From the NCBI GenBank assembly GCA_032719365.1, contig CM064873.1, forward strand, positions 134,001-198,000: a DNA stretch of 64,000 nucleotides, given 5' to 3'. This DNA comes from Prinsepia uniflora (Eukaryota > Streptophyta > Magnoliopsida > Rosales > Rosaceae). The notes beneath the pieces are model-generated. The model did no database searches and was not told the DNA's origin. It saw only the letters and a list, made by a program, of their open reading frames with translations. The position numbers and the translations under genes are program-made. Shown one piece after another: positions 23,937 through 34,300 of the stretch. The stretch's first letter is position 1. Each line of letters opens with the position of its first letter.

Positions 23937-24866
23937 CTACTGAGCAATATTAACACTGCTCTTGGTATGACAGTCCTTAGCATAATGGCCCATCTTATTA
24001 CATTTAAAACATTTTCTAGTTTTAAACCAGCAATTGCCAAAATGCTTCTTGCTGCACACTTTGCAAATAGGCTTAGTCTCACCCTCTCCCTTGATTTCTC
24101 CTTTGTGTTGCCCATAATCATTTTCTGTTTTCTTAAACCAGGGTTTGCTTCCTGTACTTGTGCTCTTCTTAGATTTGTTTACCCATGGCTTAACATGACT
24201 AGAGAAGGCTTTTTCAGTGGAACTTTCAGAGTGAAGTTCAAGCCTCTGATCATAAGCTTTAATGGAAGCAATCAGTTCCTGCACATTTATTTCGTCTAGA
24301 TCTTTGGTTTCCTCTAGGATTGAAACTATAGGATCATAGATCCTAGTTAAGCTTATGAGGATTTTCTGCCCCATCCTTGCTTCTTTTATATCTTCACCAT
24401 AAGACCTCATTTGATCAACTATAGAGTATAGTCTAGACAAATATGCATGCAGTGTTTCATCATCTTTCATTCTAATATACTCAAAATCCCTTCTCAATCC
24501 TTGTAGTTTAACAGATCTTACCTTCTGATCACCACGAAATTCCCTCTTTAACAGATCCCATGCTGCCTTAGAGTTTTCTTCATTTGCTATCCTTGAGAAG
24601 ATGGAATCCACAACAGAAGTTTGTATGAACCCGAGAGCCACAACAGAAGTTTGTATGAACCCGAGAGCCTTTGCATCTTTGATCAAGTCTGCACGGGAAG
24701 GCACCACCATTGCTCCTTCTTCTCCTTCAGGATCAGCATTCACTCCTCTGTTAACGAGCTCCCACAGATCTTGAGCTCTGAGCAAGGTACGCATCTTGAT
24801 GCTCCAAAACTCATAGTTATTTCCATCAAAAATTGGAACTCTCAGCTCACTGCTTGCTCCTGCCAT
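23937..24866 (-). CDS. Ty1/copia gag
   Basis: The frame opens at 24896, but the likely start is the second Met at 24866 (MAGASSELRVPIFDG), which matches the usual copia gag beginning F-DG-NY--W. A CCHC zinc knuckle (CFKCNKMGHYAKDC) lies near the C-terminus. The frame ends at TAG 23937-23939, and the next codon continues directly into pol in the same phase. An exact 30-bp in-frame tandem duplication at 24608-24667 repeats the ten residues ALGFIQTSVV. Confidence 0.9.
   Translation of the reverse strand: MAGASSELRVPIFDGNNYEFWSIKMRTLLRAQDLWELVNRGVNADPEGEEGAMVVPSRADLIKDAKALGFIQTSVVALGFIQTSVVDSIFSRIANEENSKAAWDLLKREFRGDQKVRSVKLQGLRRDFEYIRMKDDETLHAYLSRLYSIVDQMRSYGEDIKEARMGQKILISLTRIYDPIVSILEETKDLDEINVQELIASIKAYDQRLELHSESSTEKAFSSHVKPWVNKSKKSTSTGSKPWFKKTENDYGQHKGEIKGEGETKPICKVCSKKHFGNCWFKTRKCFKCNKMGHYAKDCHTKSSVNIAQ
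24608..24667 (-). repeat. 30-bp in-frame tandem duplication in gag
   Basis: Units 24608-24637 and 24638-24667 are identical and encode ALGFIQTSVV twice in a row on the minus strand. The reading frame is kept. Confidence 0.95.
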
Positions 24867-24920
24867 TTCTAGTTTTTTTTTCTTCACAGTACACACCCCA
24901 GTTCACAGATCAGAACCGAA

Positions 24921-24932
24921 GCTCTGATACCA
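24921..24932 (-). promoter_or_regulatory. Outer primer-binding site, next to the 5' short LTR
   Basis: On the minus strand TGGTATCAGAGC directly follows the CAACA end of the short LTR and leads into the copia leader (TTCGGTTCTGATC) and gag. It is identical to the inner site at 20270-20281. Confidence 0.92.
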
Positions 24933-25080
24933 TGTTGAGATCGGGATTCCGGCCATTATATAGACTCGGGAGTTCGACCCTAAAACCAATTGGTGATAGG
25001 GGGACTTGCCCAAGGCTATATAAGGCACACATTCTATTTCTTCTTTTCCGATGTGGGACTCTTATCCTCACATCCCAACA
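24933..25080 (-). repeat. 5' short LTR of the TRIM-like element
   Basis: TGTT...AACA termini, 148 bases, paired with 19904-20052. It lacks one base within its last eight nucleotides on the minus strand (TCTCAACA against TCTCCAACA). That is next to the primer-binding site where copia sequence begins. Target duplication GAAAC lies at 25081-25085. Confidence 0.92.
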
Positions 25081-25085
25081 GAAAC

Positions 25086-26145
25086 ACCTTCTTCAAACTT
25101 TGAACGGAAACAATAACTATATTAAAATCAGTTATGGAACCCAACTCTTAGCTAATTTAATCATTTTAAATATATTGAAAAACTAAGCTTTACTTGAAAA
25201 TTTGTAAACCCAAACAATTTCTAACCTAATAATTTAACATAACCAAAAATTAATTAAAATTATACATATACAGCATACAGATACCAACATAAGAAACGAA
25301 AATTTTCACATGATTTACTTCGGGTCCAAGGAAAACCATGACCAAACTGTTATGTTTATATAGTAATGAGGATTCTCCATATCGAGTCATCGATGATCTC
25401 AACAGACTTTTGAACCAACATCTAAAACAATATGCAAGACTAAATCAGTTTTTGTCAACAATATCCCTCAATACCAATTTCCACTAAAACAATTTTGAGA
25501 AATTCAAATCGAAAGTGAACAACAAGAATAGTTTCAGCAACTGTCGAATCAAAATCAGACAAATACTGAGAACCCAAAAATTTAACGTTAATCAGAAAAG
25601 ACCTCAATTTTAAATCCTACCTCCTAAATCGAAAAACCTAATTCTAAAATGGAAAACCCTAATTTCTAATATATCACAATGTAATTGAAATATCTGGTTC
25701 ATATTAGGGTTAGGAGAAAAGAAAGGGCCTCAATTTAAACCCCCTATTTTGTAAATCGAAAGCTAAAGAAAAGATTGTGGTGGACTTCGTGGTCGAATAA
25801 AAGCTTTGTTGAAACGTATGAAAATCAAATTTTTGGGTTAGGGTTGAAGAACAGGTGAGCTGGGTGAAGAGACGGTTGAAGATGATGAAGACGACCACGA
25901 TGGTGAAGATGACGACAATGGCGATTATGATGATGATGAAGACAATCGGATGAAAGGAGAAGAAAATAAGAAAATGGAAGAAAACTGAGGGGGCGAAGAC
26001 GTAATTGTGATATGCCTAAAATAAATTAGGGGTGATTTTGTCCCCTCACTATTAGGAAAGTAAACATCAAAGAGAATGTTACAAACTAAACGGGTATTTA
26101 AGGAAATCCTCTGTCCATGAACAATGGAATCCTGCTTCCCTTTTA
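25086..26145. other. AT-rich gene-free stretch
   Basis: No coding region is supported. The segment 25860-25980 is rich in GATGATGAAGA-type triplets and continues into CCTAA-containing sequence, which could be a transcribed leader on the minus strand, but no exon could be established. Confidence 0.4.
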
Positions 26146-26349
26146 GGCTACGTTTGGCACGTCATATAAGGAACTGGATAGGATAATATAGTATAAAATC
26201 AGTGTTTGATAACAGTTGTATTAATTAGTCACTGTATAAGTTAATACATTTGAATATCTTTATACAGTCTAGACACGCTAAAATAATACGCTCGAAATTG
26301 TCTGTATTAAATAGTTAGATGATTAGTAATCTTGCAAAATGTAGTAGTA

Positions 26350-26430
<81 letters not shown>

Positions 26431-26560
26431 GTAATATAATAAAAATAAAAATAATAAATATTAATAATAAATATTAATAATAAAAAATAATAATTTAATA
26501 AATACTAATAATAATAAATTAATAATTAACAATGAATGATAATTTAATAAATAATAGTGA
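26146..26560. mobile_element. Tourist-like MITE, right end not found
   Basis: The left end TTA/GGCTACGTTTGGCACG matches the inverted right end of the related copy at 35362-35818. The interiors share a block around AAAATAATA...TGTATTAAA...AGTAATCTT. An (AAT)n tract lies inside. No right terminus with a TTA duplication was found, so the end is approximate. Confidence 0.45.
26351..26430. repeat. (TAA)n microsatellite
   Basis: About 26 uninterrupted TAA units, within the MITE-like sequence in the upstream region of the second SKS gene. Confidence 0.95.
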
Positions 26561-26759
26561 TGCACTTACGTGCATGCATGGTCAACTTGGTTGTTTTGTA
26601 CGTGTGCAAGATATGGAACTGATCGATCCAGAGTCTAAAGATAGACAAATAAAAGGAAAGGACAAGCGCAATTTGAGGGACTAGAAAGAACGGTGATGAG
26701 GTGAGAGACGATTAATGGAAAGTTAATATTTGAATGGTTAAGAAACTGTGGAGGAGGTG

Positions 26760-26767
26760 TATAAAAG
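26760..26767 (+). promoter_or_regulatory. TATA box of the second SKS gene
   Basis: TATAAAAG lies 154 bases before the ATG at 26914, a good consensus at a normal distance for a short 5' leader. Confidence 0.65.
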
Positions 26768-26913
26768 GGGAGTATATTGGGAAAGAGGGAGATCGTAGAA
26801 GAAGAACAAACCATCTTCTTCTTCTAATAATTAAATATAGAGGACAGAAATAATAAAGGTTATTGCTTGAGGAAAGGGTTGATTAGTACTGGTACTTGTT
26901 GTGGTGAAGAGAG

Positions 26914-27267
26914 ATGGCTTCGGCGATATACATGCTGATGCTGGGTCTCTCAGCTTCGGCTATTTTGGTGGTCCAAGGTGAAGATCCATACCTGTTCTTC
27001 ACATGGAACGTCACCTACGGAACCATCTCTCCTCTTGGCATCCCCCAGCAAGCCATTCTCATCAATGGTGAGTTTCCGGGACCAAACATCAACTCCACCA
27101 GCAACAATAACATCGTGCTCAACGTCTTCAATAACCTTGATGAGCCATTCCTTTTGACATGGTAATTCATTATGGATTAGTCTTTTGTTTTAATTGTGTG
27201 TTTTTCAAATTAAATATTATATTCAAATTATTCGTGAATTAATCTACATTCAAATTATGAAATGAAA

Positions 27268-27309
<42 letters not shown>

Positions 27310-28824
27310 AGCGGTGTCCAGCAAAGGAAGAATTCGTGGCAAGATGGAACCCTCGGAACCATGTGCCCCATCCAACCTGGTCACAACTTCACCTACCGGT
27401 TCCAAGTAAAGGACCAGATTGGGAGCTATATGTACTATCCGGTGACTTCCATGCACAGGGCTGCCGGTGGGTTTGGTGGGCTCCGCATCAACAGCCGTCT
27501 GCTCATCCCAGTTCCATATGCTGATCCAGAGGATGACTACACTGTGATGATCGGTGACTGGTTCACCAAGAGCCATACCGCTCTTAAGAAATTCTTGGAC
27601 AGCGGGCGATCCCTTGGAAGGCCGGACGGAGTCCTTATCAACGGCAAATCAGCAAAGGGCGACGGCAAAGATGAGCCTCTCTTCACCATGAAGCCTGGAA
27701 AGACCTACAAGTACAGGATTTGCAACGTGGGGATTAAGAACTCCCTCAACTTCAGGATCCAAGGCCACCCCTTGAAGCTTGTTGAGATGGAGGGCTCCCA
27801 CACCGTGCAGAATACCTACGAGTCTCTTGATGTGCATGTGGGACAATGCTTCTCAGTGCTTGTGACTGCCGATAAAGAGGCCAAGGACTACTACATGGTG
27901 GCTTCCACACGATTCACCAAGAAGGTTCTTACCGGCAAGGGCATCATCCGCTACGAAAACGGTAACGGCCCTGCATCTGCTGAGCTCCCAGAGGCTCCTG
28001 TTGGATGGGCCTGGTCTCTCAACCAGTTCCGTTCCTTCCGCTGGAACTTGACTGCCAGTGCTGCCAGGCCTAACCCACAGGGATCCTATCACTACGGTAA
28101 GATCAACATCACCCGCACCATCAAGCTCCTCAACTCTGCTTCTAGAGTGGGTGGAAAGCTCCGCTATGCCGTCAACGGCGTCTCCCATGTTGACTCGGAA
28201 ACCCCACTCAAGCTGGCTGAGTACTATGGTATTGCCGACAAGGTCTTCAAGTACGACACAATCCAGGATGATCCCTCACCCTCCGTCGGAGACAAGGTCA
28301 CCTTGGCACCCAACGTTGTCAATCAGACCTTCCGTAACTTTGTGGAGATCATCTTTGAGAACCACGAGAAGAGCATCCAGTCATGGCATTTGGATGGACA
28401 CTCCTTCTTTGCCGTAGCGTAAGTACCTTACCTCCCTAATTAATTTTTGATAATATACTAATTTTGACGTACTACTTATTATATGACTGACTCGCGTATA
28501 TGGAAACACGCATGCAGCATGGAGCCTGGTAGGTGGACCCCAGAAAAGAGAAACAACTACAACCTTCTCGACGGCGTGAGTAGGCACACTATCCAAGTGT
28601 TCCCCAAATCCTGGGCTGCCATCATGTTGACCTTTGACAATGCTGGAATGTGGAATGTGAGGTCAGAACAACCAGAAAGGCGCTACCTCGGACAACAGTT
28701 CTACGTCAGCGTTTTGTCTCCCCAACGCTCCCTCAGGGATGAGTACAACCTCCCAGATGACTCTCTTGTCTGCGGCCTTGTCAAGGGCTTGCCGAAGCCC
28801 CCTCCATACAGCTCCGGCGCCTAA
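26914..28824 (+). CDS. SKS: SKU5-similar (SKS) multicopper-oxidase-like secreted protein, copy 2
   Basis: Exons 26914-27161, 27309-28418 and 28518-28824 join in phase, with GT-AG introns of 147 and 99 bases, giving 554 residues. The first two exons have exactly the lengths of those in copy 1 (248 and 1110 bases). The signal peptide (MASAIYMLMLGLSASAILVV) is followed by EDPYLFFTWNVTYGT. Domain motifs match copy 1: PYADPEDDYTVMIGDW, GSHTVQNTY, HLDGHSFF and AGMWNVRSE. Where copy 1 keeps WHGIQQ, this protein has WSGVQQ, so one more copper-ligand His is lost. The tail PKPPPYSSGA has no GPI signal. A secreted, non-catalytic cell-wall or pollen protein is inferred. By eye, about 80% of exon-2 residues match copy 1, so the two are local paralogues in the same orientation about 13.8 kb apart. 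Confidence 0.93.
27276..27308. repeat. (TA)n microsatellite at the intron 1 acceptor of the second SKS gene
   Basis: Alternating TA runs directly into the splice acceptor (ATATATAG before 27309), where a pyrimidine tract would normally be. Length changes in this repeat would alter the acceptor context. Confidence 0.85.
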
Positions 28825-31374
28825 AACATCTAGTTCCCTAAATACATTTACATAACTATGTAGGATTATTGTAAGGAATGCTCATCAAGCAATGGAGTTG
28901 CCGATGATGATCCATCTGCATGCATTCATGTATCCACCCTTTCTGAAAGGCAATAAATTCAAAATTCTAATATATATTTTCCTGCTCTTCCGCTACTACT
29001 AGCTTCCTACCTACTATTAGTCTATTAATAATAAACAATGGATTTTTTATGCTCCTAATGTTTTGAGGCATCCGACAATTATATACTACTAATCCGATGG
29101 CCACTCTCCTGCAAATTAATCTAATGAATAATAGAATTTAACCATATCACCAAATTAGTGTATGAACTGAATCTCAATTTATACACTGGATCTTTAGAAA
29201 GAAGAAAAAATATAATTTTTATAATCCTTTGAAATAAAAATAAAATAAATCCAATATAAAAAATAGACAACTCCTCTCGGGAGCGGATTTTCTGTTCCAT
29301 TTATATGTCCCCTTTCATGTCTCATTTCTAAAAAATTGACATGTGTTCCTTCTCTTAACTCCACAATTAACTCTGTTAACTTTAATAAAATTAAGCAAAA
29401 ACCAATATAGAAAAAAAAAAACAAAACAAAACAAAGACGGTGTTAATTTTTTATATGATCAAAATACGAAACTCGAACAGCCATCCAAATCGCCTCCAGA
29501 TCTAAGTCGATTGTCACCCACCAAACCATCCAACCCATCCAACCCATCGGCGGTGTGCGCTTCCTTCGCTACCGAAAGTTTCGCTTCCCAAAGATCCCTC
29601 TCTATAGTACTTGTCTGTAGCCATGCGCGTGCTTGGGGATTTCGAGCTAATTGAGCCCTCCCTCTCTATCCATTTATTACGTAAAGAAAAATAAAAGATA
29701 GATGAAAAAAAAATTAAATGCTGCTATGAGTCTTCTCAAATTGGAATTTGGTGGGCCTTACTTTCTCTTTGATTTCTTTGGGATTTTGGAGTACATTTTT
29801 CATTTCCTTTGGGTACAGGAAGGAGAAGAACCTCAAGAGCTTCGAAGGTGGCGAAGAGGTTATCGTCGACTGGTGCGGAGGTTAGGGTAGATGGTGGTAG
29901 AACGTCAGCGTCTCCATCAGCTAAATAGAAAAAAGAAATCCACAGAGATTAAACGGAACTTGGCCGGCTGTGGATAAAGAGGCTTGCCTTGACGGTATAG
30001 GTGGTAATCGGACTTAGACTTGTATGCAAATTGGGTGGCTGCTCTACCGTTCGCTGCTAGGCTGCTAGGCTGCTAGCCTTCTATTTTTCCCCCTTAACAA
30101 TTAGGTTTTCAAATTTCAATCATATTAGAAAAAATTGAGGAAGGGTGGGGATGGATGCATGATTTGGGTACCGTGGTAGTTTTTTTTTTTTTTTTATCAG
30201 TAGGTAGTTAGGTACCGTGGTAGTTGTTGCTGTCTTCCTCTTTGCTGTTTTTTTTATTTTTTAATATTAGATTTTGTTTAATTTTATACAACGCTGAATT
30301 CCATGAAAGACATTAGCGCCGAAATCCAACCTCCAAGCTCACACTCATTTTCATTGAGGTATCTCAAAGCTTGTGCAAAATGACACGTTAAATGTTGGGA
30401 GATTTAAGAGCTGATTTTTATTATCCATTTTTTTGCGCTATTCAACTTTTAGTTTTATTTTTCAGTTTTTTTAAAGAGAAAGTAGAGTGCAACAAATAAA
30501 AAATGGAGTGAAAATCATCTCCAGGAGATTTTCTCAACATGAGGCAGATCAATGAAAAAGGGCAGTGATTTCCACGCACCACTTTTATCCTTCTGCACTC
30601 CTCTGTTTGTATATGTCCATTGAATATACTTTGATCTACTCAATCTAATGGTTAGAAGAAAAGATGAAGTGCATCAGCAAACAATGGGAGTGTGAAAGAT
30701 TGGGGGTTGAGGAACCAGACCGAAAATTACTGAAAAATGACTAAAAAGGAAAAGAATATAACTAAATATGGCTTTGGCAGTGCAGTAATGTAAATACGGC
30801 TTACTAGTAGAATGGCTAACACTTGCTGCTCAAGCTAGACGGTACAATAACACTTGGCCATCACTTGCCGCTAAAAGCAACCATGTGAATCATCTCTACA
30901 ATCTGCCAGCAAAGTGAGTAGACTTGAAACAAGTTATTTCCCTCATTGTGATTTAATTTCAAGGCACCAACCACAAGGGTACACTTAAGACAGTTGAAAA
31001 CCTGCACCACAAGCTATAAAACTAGAAATAAAGTAGACACGTTTGCCCCATGGGACAAAATAAAGCACAGCTGGAATGGCCATTATTAAATTCAAACGTT
31101 GATACATTATCAAACTCAGGTTACAACAAGTATCTGGTTTGCTTTTTCTGCTATTGCCTGTATAAATTATGCTTGGCAATCATCTCCGGATTCTAAGTTG
31201 AGCAATCAGAAAACGGATTATTTCAAACTTGAATGAGAGAATGAGGGAGAGTAGAGAATAACATAACTCAACTGTGAGGAGAAATCCCACCCCTAATCAA
31301 ACATCTACTTGTACCTCCACAGCAATCTTGATATACTGGAATTATTTGTTTAATCACCAAACTCAGGGCACCAT
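28825..31374. other. Intergenic region between SKS copy 2 and Pur-alpha
   Basis: No supportable gene. Open frames here are short and have no recognisable motif. Two copies of GGTACCGTGGTAGTT flank a poly-T run near 30167-30223. The part nearest 31375 is the 3' flank of the minus-strand Pur-alpha gene. Confidence 0.45.
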
Positions 31375-34300
31375 TTATCTCTGCGAAGAATCCACAGTCC
31401 GAACATTTGCACCTGTCATTCCTTCAATTCGGTCTTTGGTTATCTCCACAAAGTGACCTACTATTTCATGAAACTGTTTGAGCCCTGAAAGTGGGAGAAT
31501 TATGGAGGAACGATCAGAACCTGCAACCTGCAATCGTAATGGAATTCTAAAGATATCAAGACTTGATTTACCATCAGAAACTAGCACAAACAAGAAAACC
31601 TTTTAGGGCCTTAAAGAGAAATTTTCTCCTCATTTTATGAAGTATACCTCGGATATTCTTAGAAAATGACCCCTGTTATTACTCCCAAGATCAAAGAAGA
31701 ATCTCTTTTGATCAGCTCTGATCACTTTGGATACTCCCATGTTACCAATTTCATCCTGCGCCGGTAACTCTGCAGATCTGTCAACATTCAGTTCAGAAGT
31801 TGGAGCAGTTTGACTACTGTGGCCAGATATGAAGCCTGCACCTACATCATCTGAAAGCCCAACAAGACGCTCTGAAGGTTCAGAACTCTGCTGCTTTGGC
31901 ATAGAAACAATCAGGTGGAAATTAACAGGACGTGTGAGATACTCCCAAGAGAATATGAACTAGAGTATGAAGTTTATGCATGACAAACAAGGACACCTGA
32001 ATGGGCAGTATAAAAAGCCTTGATGCTTCATTGATCTCTGCCAAAATGTTCCTAAATGCTGCCCAACCTTCATCCTGGGTACTTCCTGCCGGAACAATAA
32101 TGGTACTGCGATTTCTACTAACAGAAGCTTCAGATACCTGCACCACAAAATTATTAGATTGGTACAAACTGCACAACAAGAAATTGGGGTCTAGCCATCT
32201 ACCAGAATGGTTAAATTCAAGCAAAGACATCCTAAAGAATATTCCATGTAACAAAAGATAGCTTCACAAGGTCGTTGCCCAATGCATTAAGGTTGCCCTA
32301 GCCCATAAAAGGTCCATCTTTCCCAAGGGCCACATCAATAAGAAGGTTTAGGATCTCAATGTTGGCTCTTCACCATATCAGAGCTCCTACAACCAAAATG
32401 TCAGGGCATGATACTAAAGGCAGGGTTCCATCCTAACTATGGAGTTAAACCTAGAACACCATTATTTACTAATTGCAATCAACTGATGCATAAAAATAGG
32501 TGCCAGTGAGTGTCTAAACATTAAAGCAATTATTCAATTGCTGCATTGTTAAGAATTTAAAAGAAAAGTTACAATATTCCTGCAGGAGTTTAGAAACTCA
32601 GGTGAGTGCGCCTCTAATAAATTCCACTTTAGCAGCGGAAAAGCAAGAGAAGCTGGTCTGGTAATGTGTAAATGAAAATGAGGGTCTCATGTCATCTCAG
32701 AGTAAAATGTTTGCAGTTCGATTTAAGGAGCAGATTTTTTCGCGTGTTGGCGATAAAAGGAGCTTCGATCTCAGAAGTTTTGGTGCAGAGAGATGTCTAT
32801 TTAGAACACATGTTTGGGGCCTTACGTGGTAAACCCCCCCATGCTTGTATTGAAAGGGGTTAAAAGACACATCTGAATCCACAACAACCCTGTTGTGCCC
32901 GTACGCAAGGAATGCTCGTGATTTTTCTGAGGTGTAAGTTCACTCCAGTCAAGGATCGGTGCTCAAGATTAGTATCAATTTAAAATGTAAATATGTTTGT
33001 CTACCGTGGCATTATGCTTTTTGTTAATAGTTGAACAAGAGCTCATCATTTGACATCTAAAGATAAATATTTGATAAACTTTATTCAGTAGCCTGAATCT
33101 ACTAGGTTTCTCAACTGTACTTGTAGCAATGCCTTATGACTTATGATACCGGATCCAGGCAGAATGGGAATATACACCTCTGCAACTTTAGGCATCATCT
33201 TCCTTCCGTAACCAAAAGCCATAATTACAAGAAAGATTAACAGGAAGAGGTAAGTAATTATAAACTCCAAACTCTAAACTGCAGACGAAAAAATGACAAA
33301 CAAACAAAGAATGCACAAGTACAGTAATGCAAACATTGATTGAAAACACTCAGGAAAAACATGGACAACACTGAAAATGTTTACATGTGACATCACCATG
33401 AGCTTAATACCTCTGATGGCTTGCCAATGCCGACTATACTCAACAATAAAGAGACCAAGAATTCCAGAATGCACCTTTGTCAATAATACCATGGACCATT
33501 CTCCATCTCCATCTCTATCTCCAATATCCTTCTAACTCATTGCTCCCCAAACTATCAGAACTATTCAATGACTAATACATTCACTAAATACATAATCTTC
33601 CATTTAGAGCTTCGACTTAAATTGCTAAGAAAAAGAAGTAGATGGCAAACTACTAATGACATTTCACAGAGTATTTTTTTTTTTTTAACAGTGAGACATT
33701 CACAAAGTTTACACCATCAAAGCTTACGAAATAGAAACTAGGAAAATAGAACATATCTAAAAAAATATTAAACTAGCAGAGGCATCCCCATTATCCATGA
33801 CCATGAGAGAGGTGGTTATTTTGTCCTTCAACTAAAGAAACCAACTTGTGGGGCATTTCAGGGGACTAATTATAGAATCAATATCATGGTCCTGCATACA
33901 ATTTGAAGAAAGGAGGGTTCTAAAACAATACATAAAAAAATAGTCATTTACTAATCATCAAGCATACTCTTATATGCTCCACCCATACAGACAAATTTCA
34001 AATCCCGTACCCTAACAATTGCCATTATTTGCTATGAACATCATGTTTCCTTAAAACAAACAAGGATGTACATATCAATGGAAAGTAAGCCAGGTTGCAA
34101 AGGGGAAGTATACCGTATGTGTAGAGGGCGAGGAACTGCATACACGCATAAGCATATTTGCACAGATGGAAATGCAATTGTTAGAAAACAAAATTAGAAA
34201 ATCTGAAGCAAAGGACTTTTCTTTAGGGTGAGGCTAATACGAGGAGTTATCCCAGCTGCAAAGCTAAAGTAATATGTTCCTTGTCAAAATGGCATTAGAC

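Larger units (their letters stand above)
19904..25080 (-). mobile_element. Composite retroelement: TRIM-like element enclosing a Ty1/copia body and one copia LTR
   Basis: The outer boundaries are two nearly identical short LTRs (19904-20052 and 24933-25080) flanked by the 5-bp target duplication GAAAC (19899-19903 and 25081-25085). Read on the minus strand the order is: short LTR, primer-binding site TGGTATCAGAGC, copia gag-pol, purine tract, a different 575-bp LTR, a second TGGTATCAGAGC, about 217 bases of non-coding TRIM interior, a purine run, then the short LTR. The copia body therefore has its own LTR on one side only, and the TRIM is split exactly at its primer-binding site. The short LTRs differ by about 4 substitutions and one 1-base indel. 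Confidence 0.9.
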
